Origin: Ophiura sarsii
Taxonomy: Eukaryota; Echinodermata; Ophiuroidea; Amphilepidida; Ophiuridae
Assembly (NCBI GenBank): GCA_035610835.1
Contig: CM069454.1
Span: forward strand, 4,403,117 to 4,467,116
Direction of reading: 5' to 3'
Length of the DNA stretch: 64,000 nucleotides
Shown piece after piece: positions 1 through 13,200 of the stretch. Numbering within the stretch: the first letter of the stretch is position 1; each line of letters starts with the position of its first letter. A program made the translations under genes and the position numbers. Under the pieces are notes generated by a model. That model had not been told where the DNA came from. It saw nothing but the letters and a program-made list of their open reading frames with translations, and made no database searches.

Positions 1-1905
1 AATATGGTTGAAATTTGCAATACAAATTGACAAGTACGCATATTTTCTTATGTTTACTTAAAACTTAATAATTAATGCGCAATTTCTATGATTTCATGCT
101 TTCTAAACATTCAGATTTTTAAAAAAATGTAGCTCCAAAACTACAGACCTGGGAATTGGCAGAATCAATCTTTATAATGAACTCTAGGTTTTGGTCCTCA
201 TACAAAAATATTGAAACTGAATTTGTTTAGTTTGTCATCATTTAATATAGGTGATACCAAACTGTAGTAACTCGCCTTAAAACAAGACCAATCCCTAGAT
301 CTTGGCAAGAGCTTTAATTAGACACCTTACTGAACTTTCTGTGACATTCTGTTTTGGAGCTAAATGATTTTGAAAATCTGACTTTCATCGCTAATTACTT
401 ATGCAAATGAGCTAATTATTTATGCGAATACATTCGCAGGGTTTGAAAAAGAATTACGAAGAATTAATTCTCCTTAAATCCCACTTAAGGTTTTATGAAA
501 TCCAGATCACTGCATATGGAGTCTATGTTGAGAATACCTGCTAACATCACCTCTTGCTAACCCCAAAAATATGAAATTTTTCTAGCACTGTTACTTTTGA
601 ATTATTATTTAAAAGTATACATTTTTGGAAAGGAAATGAGTCAAGAGAATTGGTATAAAATTTCAAGAAAAATGCTGATTTTTAAAACTTTGACCAAATG
701 ATTTTGGTGCAATTTCTGCATTTTTTTATCAAAAACTGATTTTTATATATCACATTAATATTTCAAAAAGTGACGGCACTTGATGAATTTAATTATTTTT
801 GTATACACAGAGTGTAGTGTTAAGTTCTATTTGTATACCATGAAATGTCAGAAAAGGCTAAAACGTTGTCTGGTAAACATTAAATTTAGACAGAGAGCTT
901 TCCTTATAGCCAAGATTTTGTCGTAGAGGATTCTCCGTCACCGATATAATTGTAATTTCAATCACAAATACCACACATAAAAGAAAGTCTACACTCATTA
1001 AAGAGGTCATTGAAGACCCTAGATAAAATTCCTTGATATACATTTGACCTTTGACTTGAGACCATTGAACAGTTCTGTCTACTAAATGTTGACACCTTGT
1101 TCGCTTTGCACCCTAAATATTTGTCCAAAATTGTTAAATTGAAAAATAATGCAATTCCAAATATCACAAATTTCCAGATTACGCACAATACAATGCGAGT
1201 GTCGGAGATACTTTTATCGCATGCAGGGCACGGGATGTGCAGAGTGGAAATTATCTTCAAATCTTGGCATTCATTACGTATTAGATAGTGCTTTAACTGG
1301 TAAATTGTGACATTTGAAACTGATGTGTTTTCAGGAATTTTCACAAATTTGGAGATTTTTTCTAAAAATGTGCAAAAATATCAAAAACAAAATCCCAATA
1401 TCTTTTTAAAAATGTGACTTGGCGCCTTATAGCAAATAAAGGTTGTATCTAAACTGCTCAAAAAAGTTCGGAAATTTGTTTTCAATCATCAATTTATCAA
1501 ATATTGCTCGATTTATTTATATTGTGTGTTGTGCTAATAAAAAGCTGAAGTGTCCTTCTCTCCAGTGATACCTCATTCATTGCAATCCCTTATTTCAGTG
1601 CTTAGCCGCACCTGCTTGTGAATGTGGGTAGGTATCATTAAAAATTTGCCAAATTTGCCAATATCTCGAGCTTAAAAAACCAACGCTTCAATGAAGTGTT
1701 GCGTTGACAGCTGCACTGTAAAACCATGGCAGGTAATAGAGGAGCTGAATCGCAGATTAGCCCTATTTCTAATCCTATTCCCTTCTTTCATGATCAATTA
1801 TCACCCTATTGTATATCGTAAGAATATCCTCCTTGAATCGGCCTTTCAAGACATGTGTGTGGCCGCGATCAACCCACACACTCGAGTGGTTTTGACGTCC
1901 CGTGT
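1..1905. other. AT-rich intergenic DNA, no gene recognised
   Basis: Only short chance frames occur. The longest, 128 codons on the minus strand (1344-958), has no family resemblance I recognise and no supporting splice sites. No clear repeat structure was seen. Confidence 0.6.
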
Positions 1906-1913
1906 ACGTATCA

Positions 1914-2514
1914 CAGGCGCGTAGCCAGCATTGTCATTCCGGGGGGGGGGGGGGGGGGGGGGCAAGCATCAATATCGTCCCTATTTGTTTTTTATGTCCC
2001 TAAATTTTTTTCGTAAAAGGTTGCCCCCATTTTTTTTCTAGTCACTTACCTCGTGAATTTCACGTAAGTGGGGGGGGGGGGGGTTAGTTGTCAAAAGATT
2101 TCGCACCGTCCCAAAAAAAAATCGCAGTTAAACAAAATCGCACAGTACAAATTTCTCGTCCCCATTTTTTAGCTTCTCCGTCCCCATTTTTGCAAAAAAA
2201 TTCGCACAGTTCAAAAAAAAATCGCAGTCCAAAAAAAATTGCACAGTTAATGTACTACATGAACAATTTATCGTCCCCATTTATCTTCTCTTTCCCTTCT
2301 CCTTCCCCTTTCCCTTCTCTTTCTCCCGCTCCTTCCCCTTTCCCTTCTCTTTCTCCCTCTCCCCCCCCCTTTCTCTTCTCTTTCTCCCTCTCCTTCCCCC
2401 TTCTTTCTCTCTTTTCTCCCCTTCTTCTCGTCCCCATTTTCCGCTTCCCCGTCCCCATTTTAGGTGTCCGGGGGGGGGGGGGGGGTTGCAATCGCCCCGC
2501 TGGCTACGCTACTG
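1914..2514. mobile_element. hAT-like non-autonomous element with 8-bp target duplication
   Basis: The ends are CAGGCGCGTAGCCAGC and the inverted match GCTGGCTACGCTACTG. They are flanked by perfect 8-bp direct repeats ACGTATCA (1906-1913 and 2515-2522), the hAT hallmark. Inside lie G-runs near both ends (about 1940-1961 and 2470-2485), one at 2070-2083, and a CT-rich low-complexity tract (about 2280-2430). The long open frames over this tract are compositional. Confidence 0.85.
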
Positions 2515-2522
2515 ACGTATCA

Positions 2523-3730
2523 CACTAAAAGTGTTTCTAGATTTCATTTGTAAACTTTTATCACGCGTGCGTACGAGGGGCATAACATCTATTTCCTTAA
2601 TTAAGACAATGGATGTTTGGTCCCTCGTAAGCATGCGTGATAATATTTTACACCACAGAAAGAGATCTCAGGGAAACGAACATTTCAGCAAAACTTCTAC
2701 CGAAATCGGCGGTATATTTAGAAAGTTACGAATTATTGAATATGTCATTCTGTTTAGAAAATTTGGTTCCCAAACTGTGAATTCAGAAATTAGTCTGACA
2801 ATTTGGTCATTTTCATGTATTTCCTGCAATTTCCTGTAATTCAGACATAGTTCAAAATAAACTTATTTCTATATATCGTACCAATTTATGATGATATGAT
2901 CGTGACCGCCGTTGACCGAAAAATGTAATATTGAATCAAATATTGCTACATTTCTGATGCATACAGAAGAACCAAGGCAGACTACTGAACTATGTTCACC
3001 ATGCGAGTTAAAATCACTTTAAAAAACCAGCGTCAATTCAAAGAATAAACTAAATGGATTGTATGCATTACGCCATCATTGCACGTGGTTGATTCCTTTC
3101 TGTAAAGCCGACCGAAGCACGTGGAAGGCCTCTATAGACATGATAAACAAATGGCATCAAAACCGCTAGAGCATGGAGGTCGATCGCGGCTAAACAATGT
3201 CTTCAAAGGCCACTTCAAGGGGGTTATTCTTACGACGTAAACAAGTGAATTACGATAAGCCTAGCAATAAAAAGGAGGCTACAAACATATCTCGTTTGAA
3301 TAGTGTTGCGATTAGCCTCCTCTATTACCTGCCATGGTAAAACACTGTTTAAAACCTTTTAACAACTGGCGATGTCCAAATACCCTGCTTAAATGAATGT
3401 TGATATTTGCAAAACCCCGTTTAAGCAGGGTACATGAAGAAACCCTGTTTTTTTTAACTATTAAACAACATTTTTCCTGTGTCATGTGTGTTGTAGAGAG
3501 ATGCTTGATTGGCTTTTGAGGACAAATAGTGATGATTTTGGCATCAAATTGAGACCTCCCCATATTCTCAAGCACGTAGATCAGCCCTAAAACAAGCAAT
3601 TGCTACAAATATGGAACCACTAGAATGATGAACACATCAGTTTTAAATTGATATGCAACACAATATGAACATTTCTTATGTCTTTCTGCCCGGTAAACAT
3701 GCTTCATTGGCTAAAATAGCCCGGTAAACA
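2523..3730. other. Intergenic DNA without recognised gene
   Basis: No conserved frame was seen. A small inverted pair (CCCTGCTTAAA near 3384 and TTTAAGCAGGG near 3420) suggests an old MITE remnant. Confidence 0.4.
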
Positions 3731-3732
3731 CA

Positions 3733-4201
3733 TTGGCCCGTAATCTCGTACGTAATTAAACACGGTTTTAAGCTAAACTTGCACTGAACTTCGACTTCAG
3801 ACACATCGTTTAACTAGACATAATTCTCGAAAATGTGTTAATCTTAAATACGCATCTAACTCACTAAAAAGTGTCTAACTTTAATCATGGGTATGGTAAT
3901 TAAACTCATACACTAACTGTATGCCTTGATTAAGCTGACATTCAGATATTGTAATATTTAAAATATGCATTTGAGGAGGTATTCGGTCGATATCTATTGA
4001 TATCCAATCCATTAGGGCCACAACAAAAATAAATACCTGTATACAGTAACGCACGACAACTCTGGGGACGAGATTCACAGAGTTTAAAACCTTGTTTTGT
4101 TAAACATGTTGATTAAAAGCTAAACTCGCATTTAAGTTAGACACGTTTAGTTAGACACAGTTTTAAGCTAAATCCGTGTTAAGAACGAGATTACGGCCCA
4201 T
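3733..4201. mobile_element. MITE with GGCCCGTAATCTCGT-type inverted ends
   Basis: The left end TTGGCCCGTAATCTCGT and the inverted right end (CGAGATTACGGCCCA) match with few differences. AACACGG and the TTTTAAGCTAAA block recur inside each arm. No clean target duplication was seen, so superfamily is open. Confidence 0.6.
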
Positions 4202-4879
4202 TGTGTATTTTCACTTTCCGAGTTTTTCTCTCAATTGTTTGTCAGCTGCCACCCCTGTCTGCGCCACAGCCTGTTCGATCAAACTTGCAATCCCCTTACT
4301 TTTGTACAGGATTTCCCTTCTTTGTCCGGAATTAACTGAGTTAACATGAACCGATGGTAAAACAAAACACACCTTTGGCAAGTTATGATTCTGCTCTATT
4401 CACAATCGATTATGTTATAGAGAGAAATATTACTTTTAAAAGCTTTTTAAACATAAAAATATAATGCATTGTGGGAAGGATGTGATTTCTGTCCAGTCCA
4501 AAATCCGCTAGCTTTACCGCTCTTGCGAGAACACCTGTGTGTGAAACTTGCTTTTGAATTGCCAGCTTCAAATTGTTAGGCCAATAATATTAGCATGTTA
4601 TACACGCCATACAGCCATGGATAGATTACTAAGCCTTTGTAATTCTATCGATGTGGATACATTCACCTAACTTGCAATGCCAATAGATGGTAGAATAGTA
4701 ATAGTAAAGAACCTTACCACAATGCATTATGCTTCTAAATCTTTCAAAAGATATATTTTTCTTTATAACATGAACCGATAGTGAAAGAAATAACCTACAT
4801 GAATGGAGTAAGAGTAGAAATTCCAATTGGTATGCTTTGTTTTACTATCAACTCATGTTTACCCAGTTTATTTGATCTA

Positions 4880-5015
4880 CAGTACAGCTCACGTTAGAAT
4901 GGACATTGCAATGACATTAAACAATGCCTTGCGATGTAACCCGATTAGTGCAGTAATTGCAATGACATTGCACTAATTTGCGTTGACATTGTCCATCCTA
5001 TTTCAAGCTGTACTG
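4880..5015. mobile_element. Small Tc1/mariner-type MITE with TA duplication
   Basis: A 136-bp element with perfect 10-bp ends CAGTACAGCT / AGCTGTACTG between TA dinucleotides (4878-4879, 5016-5017). Inner arm similarity continues (GAATGGACA versus GATGGACA). No coding capacity. Confidence 0.7.
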
Positions 5016-5691
5016 TACAAAGGGAATCATTGTACAAAGGTAATGGAAGAGCAAGTATATTAAATAGGTAATGCAGTTCGACACAATGGTTTCTAGGAAG
5101 CTACAGATATCTTCTCTTGTCGGTCGGGCCTGTAGAACAGGTCTTTTTCTTTTGGGGGGGGGGGGGAGGGGGGGGGTGGTTTGTCGCCCAAAACAATAAT
5201 AACGACTAACAAACTCAAAATATATCTTTAGTAGATAAGATTTTAATACCGTACGCTATATTTAATAGACATTAAATAACACCTCCTTTTTGTTTCAAAT
5301 TAAATACGCACACTATTGCTGGACTACGACACAATACCTTCAGCATTTTATAGCCGAGGTAAGCGTTATAAAAACCAACGTTTTCCGGTGGTTAGAAATA
5401 CAACAGGGATCATTTCACGATACTAGATGTCTTTATTTAATAATTGGTTCAAATAAATACAAATTTCAAAAACATCTTATGGCTCTATGTCAAATCATGT
5501 ACAGGGTGGGGTGGTTGTTGATTTGTATTTTAATATGTTCAATTTGCTTGTTTTGTTTTGTTGGCGTTTTTGTTTTTGCTTTATGCATTTTTGAGTTGTC
5601 ATCTTTGTGTAATATATCAATGCGCAAAAACCTATACATTATGTCACAAGGTACATATCTTACCAGCCAGGTCGAGATATAGAGCATAACC

Positions 5692-5927
5692 CAGACCTGC
5701 CAACCTTTTTAAATCGGAAAAAGCAACACCCCAGGCTCACAGGATACTCAAAGTTAATGAAATTAGACCCCTCACACAACCAGGAAAATGACTTTGATAT
5801 ATAGTTTAGTAATCAAATGTTATCTCAAGTAAGTAAATAACAGAAATAGGGGCTGTCCAATTTTTCGTGCTTTCCAAAGTAAAAAAGAGGGACAGTCCCT
5901 CCTAAATAGAGACAAGTTGGCAGGTCT
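5692..5927. mobile_element. Possible hAT-type MITE with CAGACCTGCCAAC ends
   Basis: CAGACCTGCCAACC at 5692 is mirrored by GTTGGCAGGTCTA at the right end. An 8-bp target duplication is not visible, so it is either old or of another family. The region 5020-5690 before it holds only a G-run (about 5153-5177) and AT-rich DNA. Confidence 0.45.
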
Positions 5928-6359
5928 ATATACGCTGGTAAATTATAGGATGCAACTTTTGGCATAATGCTTCACAATTTGTAATGCTTCACATTGTGCG
6001 TAATGCTTCACAATTTGATTGATCCCTGTTGTATCTCTACTTCTTGGTAAGATTTCTGATAAAAACAATGACATCATGGTTTCTGTTTTTAGTGAATTGC
6101 AACACTTCTAAATGACATAGAAAAACCCTGTGTGTATATAGGTTAATAATTACCTAGTTTTAAGGGTGCTTAGTCTTGAAATTGAGACATTTTCAAAACA
6201 TTTTTCAGAGCCATTCATAAAAATTTACGACAAAACTAGCATGACTCCAACATTTTGGCTTATTTGCTTAAAGCTATAAATAGGTTAATAAAAGCGATCA
6301 TTTGCAGTCAAATAGCTGCGTCAAGTGTACCTCGAGTACAGGCAAAGTTTCCTTAACAT

Positions 6360-7202
6360 TTGCATAATTTATTTATTTTTAAAAATCTGATTTTATTCTG
6401 GGCAACTGTATATATATCATATCCAGTTTTCCAAAAATTATAAGAAAATATCAGATTTAAAACAAATAATCAACTCGAGATACATTTGCAGCACTATCAG
6501 ACCACAGACTATCATAATCAAACTAATAATAAGCTTGTAGATAAGGCCCTACCACATAAATTTGACTTGATTAACTTCATAACATCAAAACTGATAATAC
6601 AGCTATTATTATTATGCAAGGATACCCAGTGGTGGCCTCTGGTACGAGGTGTATAAGATCGAACATGAATTCGTGCAGCAGTTGGTCCATTCTTATTTAA
6701 CTTAATGATGTGTATAATCCACGACTATTAGAGGCATATACTCCTAGCGAATACATGTGCTTCACCATTGTCGATGGCTGCGTGTGTATGGAACTCTATG
6801 TCGTATACACCAGTGTAGCGTGCTGATGGCTGCATCTGAGAGAGTCATGTATATCATCTTGCTATTGGATAGGGATTATCTGACGCAGGGTCGCAGGTGT
6901 TGATACCAACTCATGTGTCGATGGCTGCGTGTGTGTGGCACTGTATGTCGTATACACCAGTGTAGTGTGCTGATGGCTGCATTTGAGAGAGTCATGTTTC
7001 ATCTTGCTATTGGATCTAGGGATTATATGACGCAGGGTCGCAGATGTTGATACCAACTTGTGTGTTGGTATCAATACCTTCGTCATCTTGCTGTTATGTA
7101 GAGATTGTCTGACACTAGTGTTGATGATTTGGAAGATAGCTGATATACTGTAATCATATGAGGGAGGCTAGGAGGGTGGTGGTGGACAGATCTCTGACAT
7201 CA
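6360..7202 (-). other. TPT1: Probable TCTP exon 5: stop codon plus 3' UTR
   Basis: The minus strand at about 7230-7203 holds a long polypyrimidine tract ending TCTTCTAACAG, one of the best acceptors in the window. Exon 4 ends in phase 0, so the first three bases after this acceptor (7202-7200, TGA) become the stop codon and the protein ends EEKL. Downstream is non-coding. Three AATAAA signals (minus strand) cluster at 6368-6397, giving a UTR near 0.83 kb. The UTR would contain the tandem duplication at 6771-7065. Placement is inferred; another last exon cannot be excluded. Confidence 0.5.
6771..7065. repeat. Two-copy 147-bp tandem repeat within the presumed TCTP 3' UTR
   Basis: TCGATGGCTGCGTGTG begins copies at 6771 and 6918. 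The copies share CGTATACACCAGTGTAG, GATGGCTGCAT and ATTTGAGAGAGTCATG-like segments with modest divergence. Confidence 0.8.
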
Positions 7203-10200
7203 CTGTTAGAAGAGAAAAAAAAGAAAGGGAAACATGATTAATTTCAAACAACTGCTACTATATCATTCCAATCGTTAGGCTATATTAAAAAAATCTTTTG
7301 TCTCAAAGCTCTTCAGTTTTTCAAAACCTAATGCGGAATGTGATTTTTTTAAAGGTTTTTAATTTTTTTTTTAATAAATATAAAATATTGAAATCCTAGT
7401 AAAAGTAAACTTTTGTATTTAAAATGATGTGATCAATGAAAATCTGTCAAATTTTTGGATTTTTTTTGGATTCTGACAATGAAAATCTGAAAAACCTGTG
7501 AAATTTTTGGATTTAAAAAAAAAAAAAATTAAAAATTAATTTTTTTTTTTCATAATTTTTTTTCTTCTAACGCGCACCAATTAACTAACGCGCGCGGGAG
7601 CTTTGAGACAAATCATTTGTTTAAATATAGCCTTAGCATGGTACTTTGATTTCACATGAAGTAAAACCTTGTTAATACAAAATTCCTGATATTAACACAA
7701 AGTATTTTTTAAGTACCAACCTGATGTTTCACACCAGAATATAACCTGATAACACAAAATCCTGTTTATAATAAAAACTGAAATATGGAAAGCCCAAGCA
7801 ATGTTGTGTTAACAAGGTTCCACTGTTAGGTAATTTGTTTTGGTGTGATTATGACATTATTTTCCACAATTAGTGATAACCTGAATTTCATATTGGCCAT
7901 GTTTTAAGGGCAGGCCTCGAAATAAGAAAAAAAATCAAAGGGTCCTCTGGGCCCTTTCCTCTGTAATTCCAAGGGTCCTCACTAATTTTGAAGGGCCCAA
8001 AAATAAATATGAAATTTGCATAATTTAGCTGCTTTTATATTTCATATAACAACATAAAAAGGCATGAGTATCATCAGGGACGATGCTTTTTAGGGGTCCA
8101 CCAAATTTGCGTCATACATCAATGCGTGCAATGTATTAAGCTTAAATAGTGTAATGCTTCCGAATTTGGAATATGATGATATTAAAAAAATACCTACTTT
8201 TGGCACATTTCCATCATCAAAATAACATTTCTGGGGCTCAACAGTAATATTTGGAGTGGTACCAACATAACAAATCAAAAGCTGGCTTTGAAATATGGAA
8301 AATTAGAGTAGAAATCGCGATCTAATTCATGGGAGACGGGCTGTCCGTACCAAAATTTCGCCAGAAATCAAGCATGTTATTGGAAATAATGCGCTGAAAT
8401 TGGTGGCAAATATCATATTTTTTCACATTTTCTTTCAAGATGAATTAAACTACTATATCAGCATGTGATTTATTTGGTCCCTATACTTTTGAAAGTTTCT
8501 TTAAACCGATTTTAGTATTTTTTGTTGGACCCCCTAAGTTAGCTTAAAATTGTCCATTACAACTGGCATGATCGGTACGGGCCCTGCGGACCCGTACGAG
8601 AGAAATATCACGGGTCCTCGCCAACTTTTGAGGGCTTTTGACCCGAGGGCCCGCCTTATTTCGAGGCCTGTTTAAGGGTGCTGTCTGTGCACCTTCAGGT
8701 ACACTGGTACAGCCTCCGTAAAACTGCCGTAACTTCTTCATTATTCATTTAATCTGACATTTTTTTTGCAGGAAAGGGTTCAATAAATCCAACCATGATC
8801 ATGAAATTGACCATTTTGGATTTTTTTAAAATAAAAAACATGTTTTTTGACCCATTTTAGGTTCTGCAAAGATAACTCAAAATATAATGTGTCAAATTTT
8901 GTCCTTCTAGTTTTATAATATTCCTCATACAATTCCCTAGGATTTTGTTTATGTTGTTGAAAATATTTATTATTTTTTGAAATATCGACCAACAAGTGCC
9001 AAAAAATGTGATTTTTTAGCGTTGACTCAACTAGCCGATCTGAAGCTTCAGTGATTGTCATATTGTTGGTGGTGGCGCTGTTTGTGTCGTCTGCTTTAGG
9101 TATAGACTTAATTGAAGTTTACACGAATTTGTTGGCAAAAATTGTCCGGTTTTGAAAGTTATATTAAAACATACATGCTTGATGGTTTTTAAAAGCCTGA
9201 AATATGATACTTTATGTTTTATTATTTATTTTATGTATTTGAATACATTCTCTGTCTCTGAGTCTTCTCTCACTTTACACCAAGCATGTGCAACCTTTTC
9301 TACCACGCGGGCCTCATTGTGACTTTGAGATCCATTCACGGGCCGCAGTGAATGTCAAACATTCCAAAATATCCGGATACCCGCTTCTCTTCGCCATTTT
9401 AACCAGGGATTTTAACACGCAATCACAACTTTGTTTTGATGAAAGAAATGCGCGCATAGAGCGCGAAATTTTTTGACTTTACACTTATTTTTGCTATGAT
9501 ATTGAGGTACATTTCTGCTTTAAACAAATTTCTACCAAAATATAATCCATTTGGGATACACATGCGCGCGTAGCGCGCGAAACAATTAGGTCTGTGCACT
9601 TTTGATCATCATAATTCCATGATTCCTCTTGTCAAATTAACCGACAGTGCCAATCTCAACCGACACGACAGTCAATATTGGGGGAAATTGGCCCCTCGCC
9701 TCCCTCTGGCCACGTCACTACGTCACCCTACTAATTATAAGGGAGGACACCGCTAAATCAATTCGCCATCAGTGTAACATAGGGAGTTCCGGTTAAAACG
9801 GGCCGCATCAATGGACATTTTGGGATTGCTTCGCGGGCCGCAGATTAGAGGCCGGCCGCGGGCCGCAGGTTGCACACGCTTGCTTTACACTATACCGTCA
9901 TTGTTTAAATTCCTTTCATTCCGGTGAACATCATAAAGTGGCGCTGTTGCTTTTTGAAGTTCTTCAAAGGCGACATATTAAGCTACGTATGTCACATAGG
10001 ACTTTCCTATCCCCAAATTAATTTAATCCCTAATTACGCCTCCAATTTTGATCAATATTCTTTTATTTTAGCCATTTATATTCTATTATTCCCTTTGTGC
10101 AACAAAATTTTCTCTCATTATATAATCTAAAGTCACTCTAAAGGACCTTACAAAGCGTATGACTTTTTGTTGTTGATGAGCACTTTACAATAAAATTTAA

Positions 10201-13200
10201 CTAATTGATATTAAAATAATGATGCACTTACCAGTTTTTCCTCAACTAATGTATGTTTAAGAAAGATCAAGTAGGGTGTCTCTCCTTTCCAATACATGAA
10301 TCCGACTGTGCCTTCGTTATCTAAAGACTCTCCGGTGAAGAATTGCCACTCATCAAAATCACCAATAATTTTTTCCATGACAAATTTATTAAGTTTGGCC
10401 TTGTATGCAGGCAAGTCCACATCTGGGTGTTTTTCTTTGATGTGGGCTACAAGACTGAAACAGAGAACAGAGCAAGAACAACATTCATAGGGGGTCATGA
10501 TAATAGAGGTGGGCTATATATGGGGTGACATGTGACGACGACGTCATGCCGGGCATTTGGTTGGCAGTTGCCATTGTTCTTGACCAGCGGTGTGCTAGTC
10601 TACTCGTATGCCTTGTATAATTTCACTGTCACACAATCGAACAACACCCCCTGATACTTCCCATCCGAGAACCGACCAAATACAAGGTCTACTGGCATTG
10701 GATTTACAAAAGAACTGTGCTTGAGCACACTAGGGATTACTAGGGACGATGCTTTTTATGCGTCACGATAGTATCACACCCCTTCATAACGCGCTAATAT
10801 TGAATTTGCTGTTTGTACATCTAGAAACGCGTGAAGGGGGTATTTCTGTGGCTGTGTAAGAGTCTCTAGTTATCGTAAACAATGATCAAATTATTTGTCT
10901 CTGTTTAAACGTAAAAAGGTTTTTTATTACACGATATTGAAAGATAGGTAATAGCATGATAATAGTCACATATGCGGAAATGTAGCTATATCTCTGAGGA
11001 ACATATTTTGGGCGAGGACCAATGTCAAAGATAACTCCTAAAGTGTGATTTTAGACCGAAACGGCGGCTATACAGTGCCAGAAAATCGACATTTTGAATT
11101 TATCAAGTGAGCAAGATTCGTCTCTCTGCGAAGACGCATATAAATATTCATATACTTCGTATTTATCGTGTCTGCCATTGGTTAATTTTGAACCCCACGC
11201 GAACAAATTGCTCATTACGTATGCGTCCAATTTCTGGACGAGCACTAATGTAAAAGTATACGGAGGTCAACGAGGTCAATCCAATGCAAGTAGACCTTTT
11301 TTTCCCGGGGGTGAGATCAGAGGATGGGGAGTGGTCCATGGGGAGTGAGCCCCCTATCGGTACATGTTCATAGAGTGACAAAGAAAATGAAAAAGGTATA
11401 CTAAAGCAGACTAGCGGTGTGCATGTGATCCTGTTTTGTTTAGGACCTGTGCTTTTAAAACTCGCGCCAAAACATTATAAAGGGTAATAAGGCATAGTGG
11501 ACAGTGTTGTGGTCATATGCTATTCCCTCAAGCATGTATCGACAGTCCAGTCCCTTCGACCGTTGCTTTTGTTGATAAACATTGCTGTCACCCCATCTAT
11601 AGAGGGTCATATTTAGGTCATAGTTTCAGATCATTTCAAACACCAGATGAATTAACCCTAACTCTACTACACCACACAGTACTGTGTTGTGTTGCTACTG
11701 CGTGGTGCCGTGATCTACAGCATGTGCACACACACTGTGTTGGCTGTGAATCTCTAGAATACTGCACCACACAGTGCGTGGCCTGTGCTTGTCCCTGAAT
11801 ACTATACCATACAGGTTATGATGCATACATATTGCTTTGAATACTACACCTCACAGGCTGTGTTGTGTTTTGCTTGTGTGGTGTAGGGATGTATACATTG
11901 TCATTTTATGGTTTGTGTTGTGTAGTTGTCTAGCCAAAATTTACAGATCGAGTTAGGGTTTTAATGACAGAAAAGTCGGATATCTAGGGTGCCCCGGCCA
12001 AAGATCCCTGAAATGGTGACTATTTTGGCAAAAACAGTAACTCTAGTCATTTGTTGTTCAATTTATTTGATTTCGGTGGCAATACCCATTGGTACAAGAT
12101 GTTATTCCATGCTAGGTTTGTCTCATACAACCCATTTCTTTTTCTTATAATAGCTGATTTTGGTCAAATTTGGACTGGAAGGGTGCTTTGCAAAAAATAG
12201 TGCTATCGCATCAATAATGAATTTGAATATGGAACATTTTAAATGTTGAAACAGGCTATACAGAGGTCAATAAATGCTTTTTTGGTTATTTTTCTTAGAT
12301 AACAGGTTTTTGCCGAGAAGCCGAAGCGTCGTAGCACATTTGAGGCGAGATATCTCAGTATAGTCCACTATCAGCACCAACCACTGTCAAATTTTTAGAT
12401 TGGAAGAAACAGCGCAAATATTAAAGTTGTTACATTCATAGATAAGAATTTCTGATTAGATGAATCAACAAGACATCCAGGTTTATTCAGGCTTTCAACC
12501 AATGATAATGATTGTTTGAGTCGCGCTTCATGGAGTTAATGAATGGTGTATTATTTGTATTTGATTGCTGTTGTTTGATTGAAAAACAGTGGTTAACAAT
12601 TAACAGCAAATGAAAATTAATTTAATTAGTTATGATCAAATTAATTTAATGGTCTGAATTTATTAAGAAATGGTGTTTTTTTTGAAAAAAACTTATTTCA
12701 AATTTGAAAATATTTATAATCTTGAATTATATAAATATTTTGTATCGCATACAAAGAACATGTATTATTATAGCTTATACAGCAGGGCTGTACTTTCGGC
12801 GCGAATCCGCGAATCGATTCGCGTGAAGATTCGCGTAAAATCACTTCCGCGAAAGTACACCCCTGTAACTTGTCGGCAAGGTTTCATATATTTGAGTTAT
12901 AGAGCAAAATAAAGACATCAAAAAAAGTAACTCGGCTGTTGTAAAAGCACCTATAATTTTAAAATTGTTACTCCTATTCTAAAAATGAAAATACCAGGAG
13001 ACAGACAATTTAATTACGGTGATTTTGACACCTTGTTTGTTAAAATCGATAAAGTATTGTTGTCGCGGTATGTGCTTACAAATGAAAAGTGCCATTTCCA
13101 TTATTGCAGTAACTCCTATTGATCTCTCTGATTCAGCGTGAAGATAATAGCGGGAATTTTGATTAGCTGTTCTTGTTGTGCTGTAAACTTGATTAGCATA

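Noticed and set aside
958..1344. 128-codon minus-strand open frame with several Cys pairs
   Set aside because: No recognisable family, AT-rich context, no splice or promoter support. The overlapping plus-strand frame is equally open.
2088..2528. 146-codon frame rich in Ser, Pro and Phe and its Arg/Glu/Gly-rich complement
   Set aside because: Both are translations of a CT-rich low-complexity tract inside a hAT-like element and cross its G-run and border.
10211..10231. TCTP ending with VSASLF by reading through the exon 4 donor
   Set aside because: The GTAAGT donor and the family's usual C-terminus argue for splicing; it remains only as an alternative 3' end.
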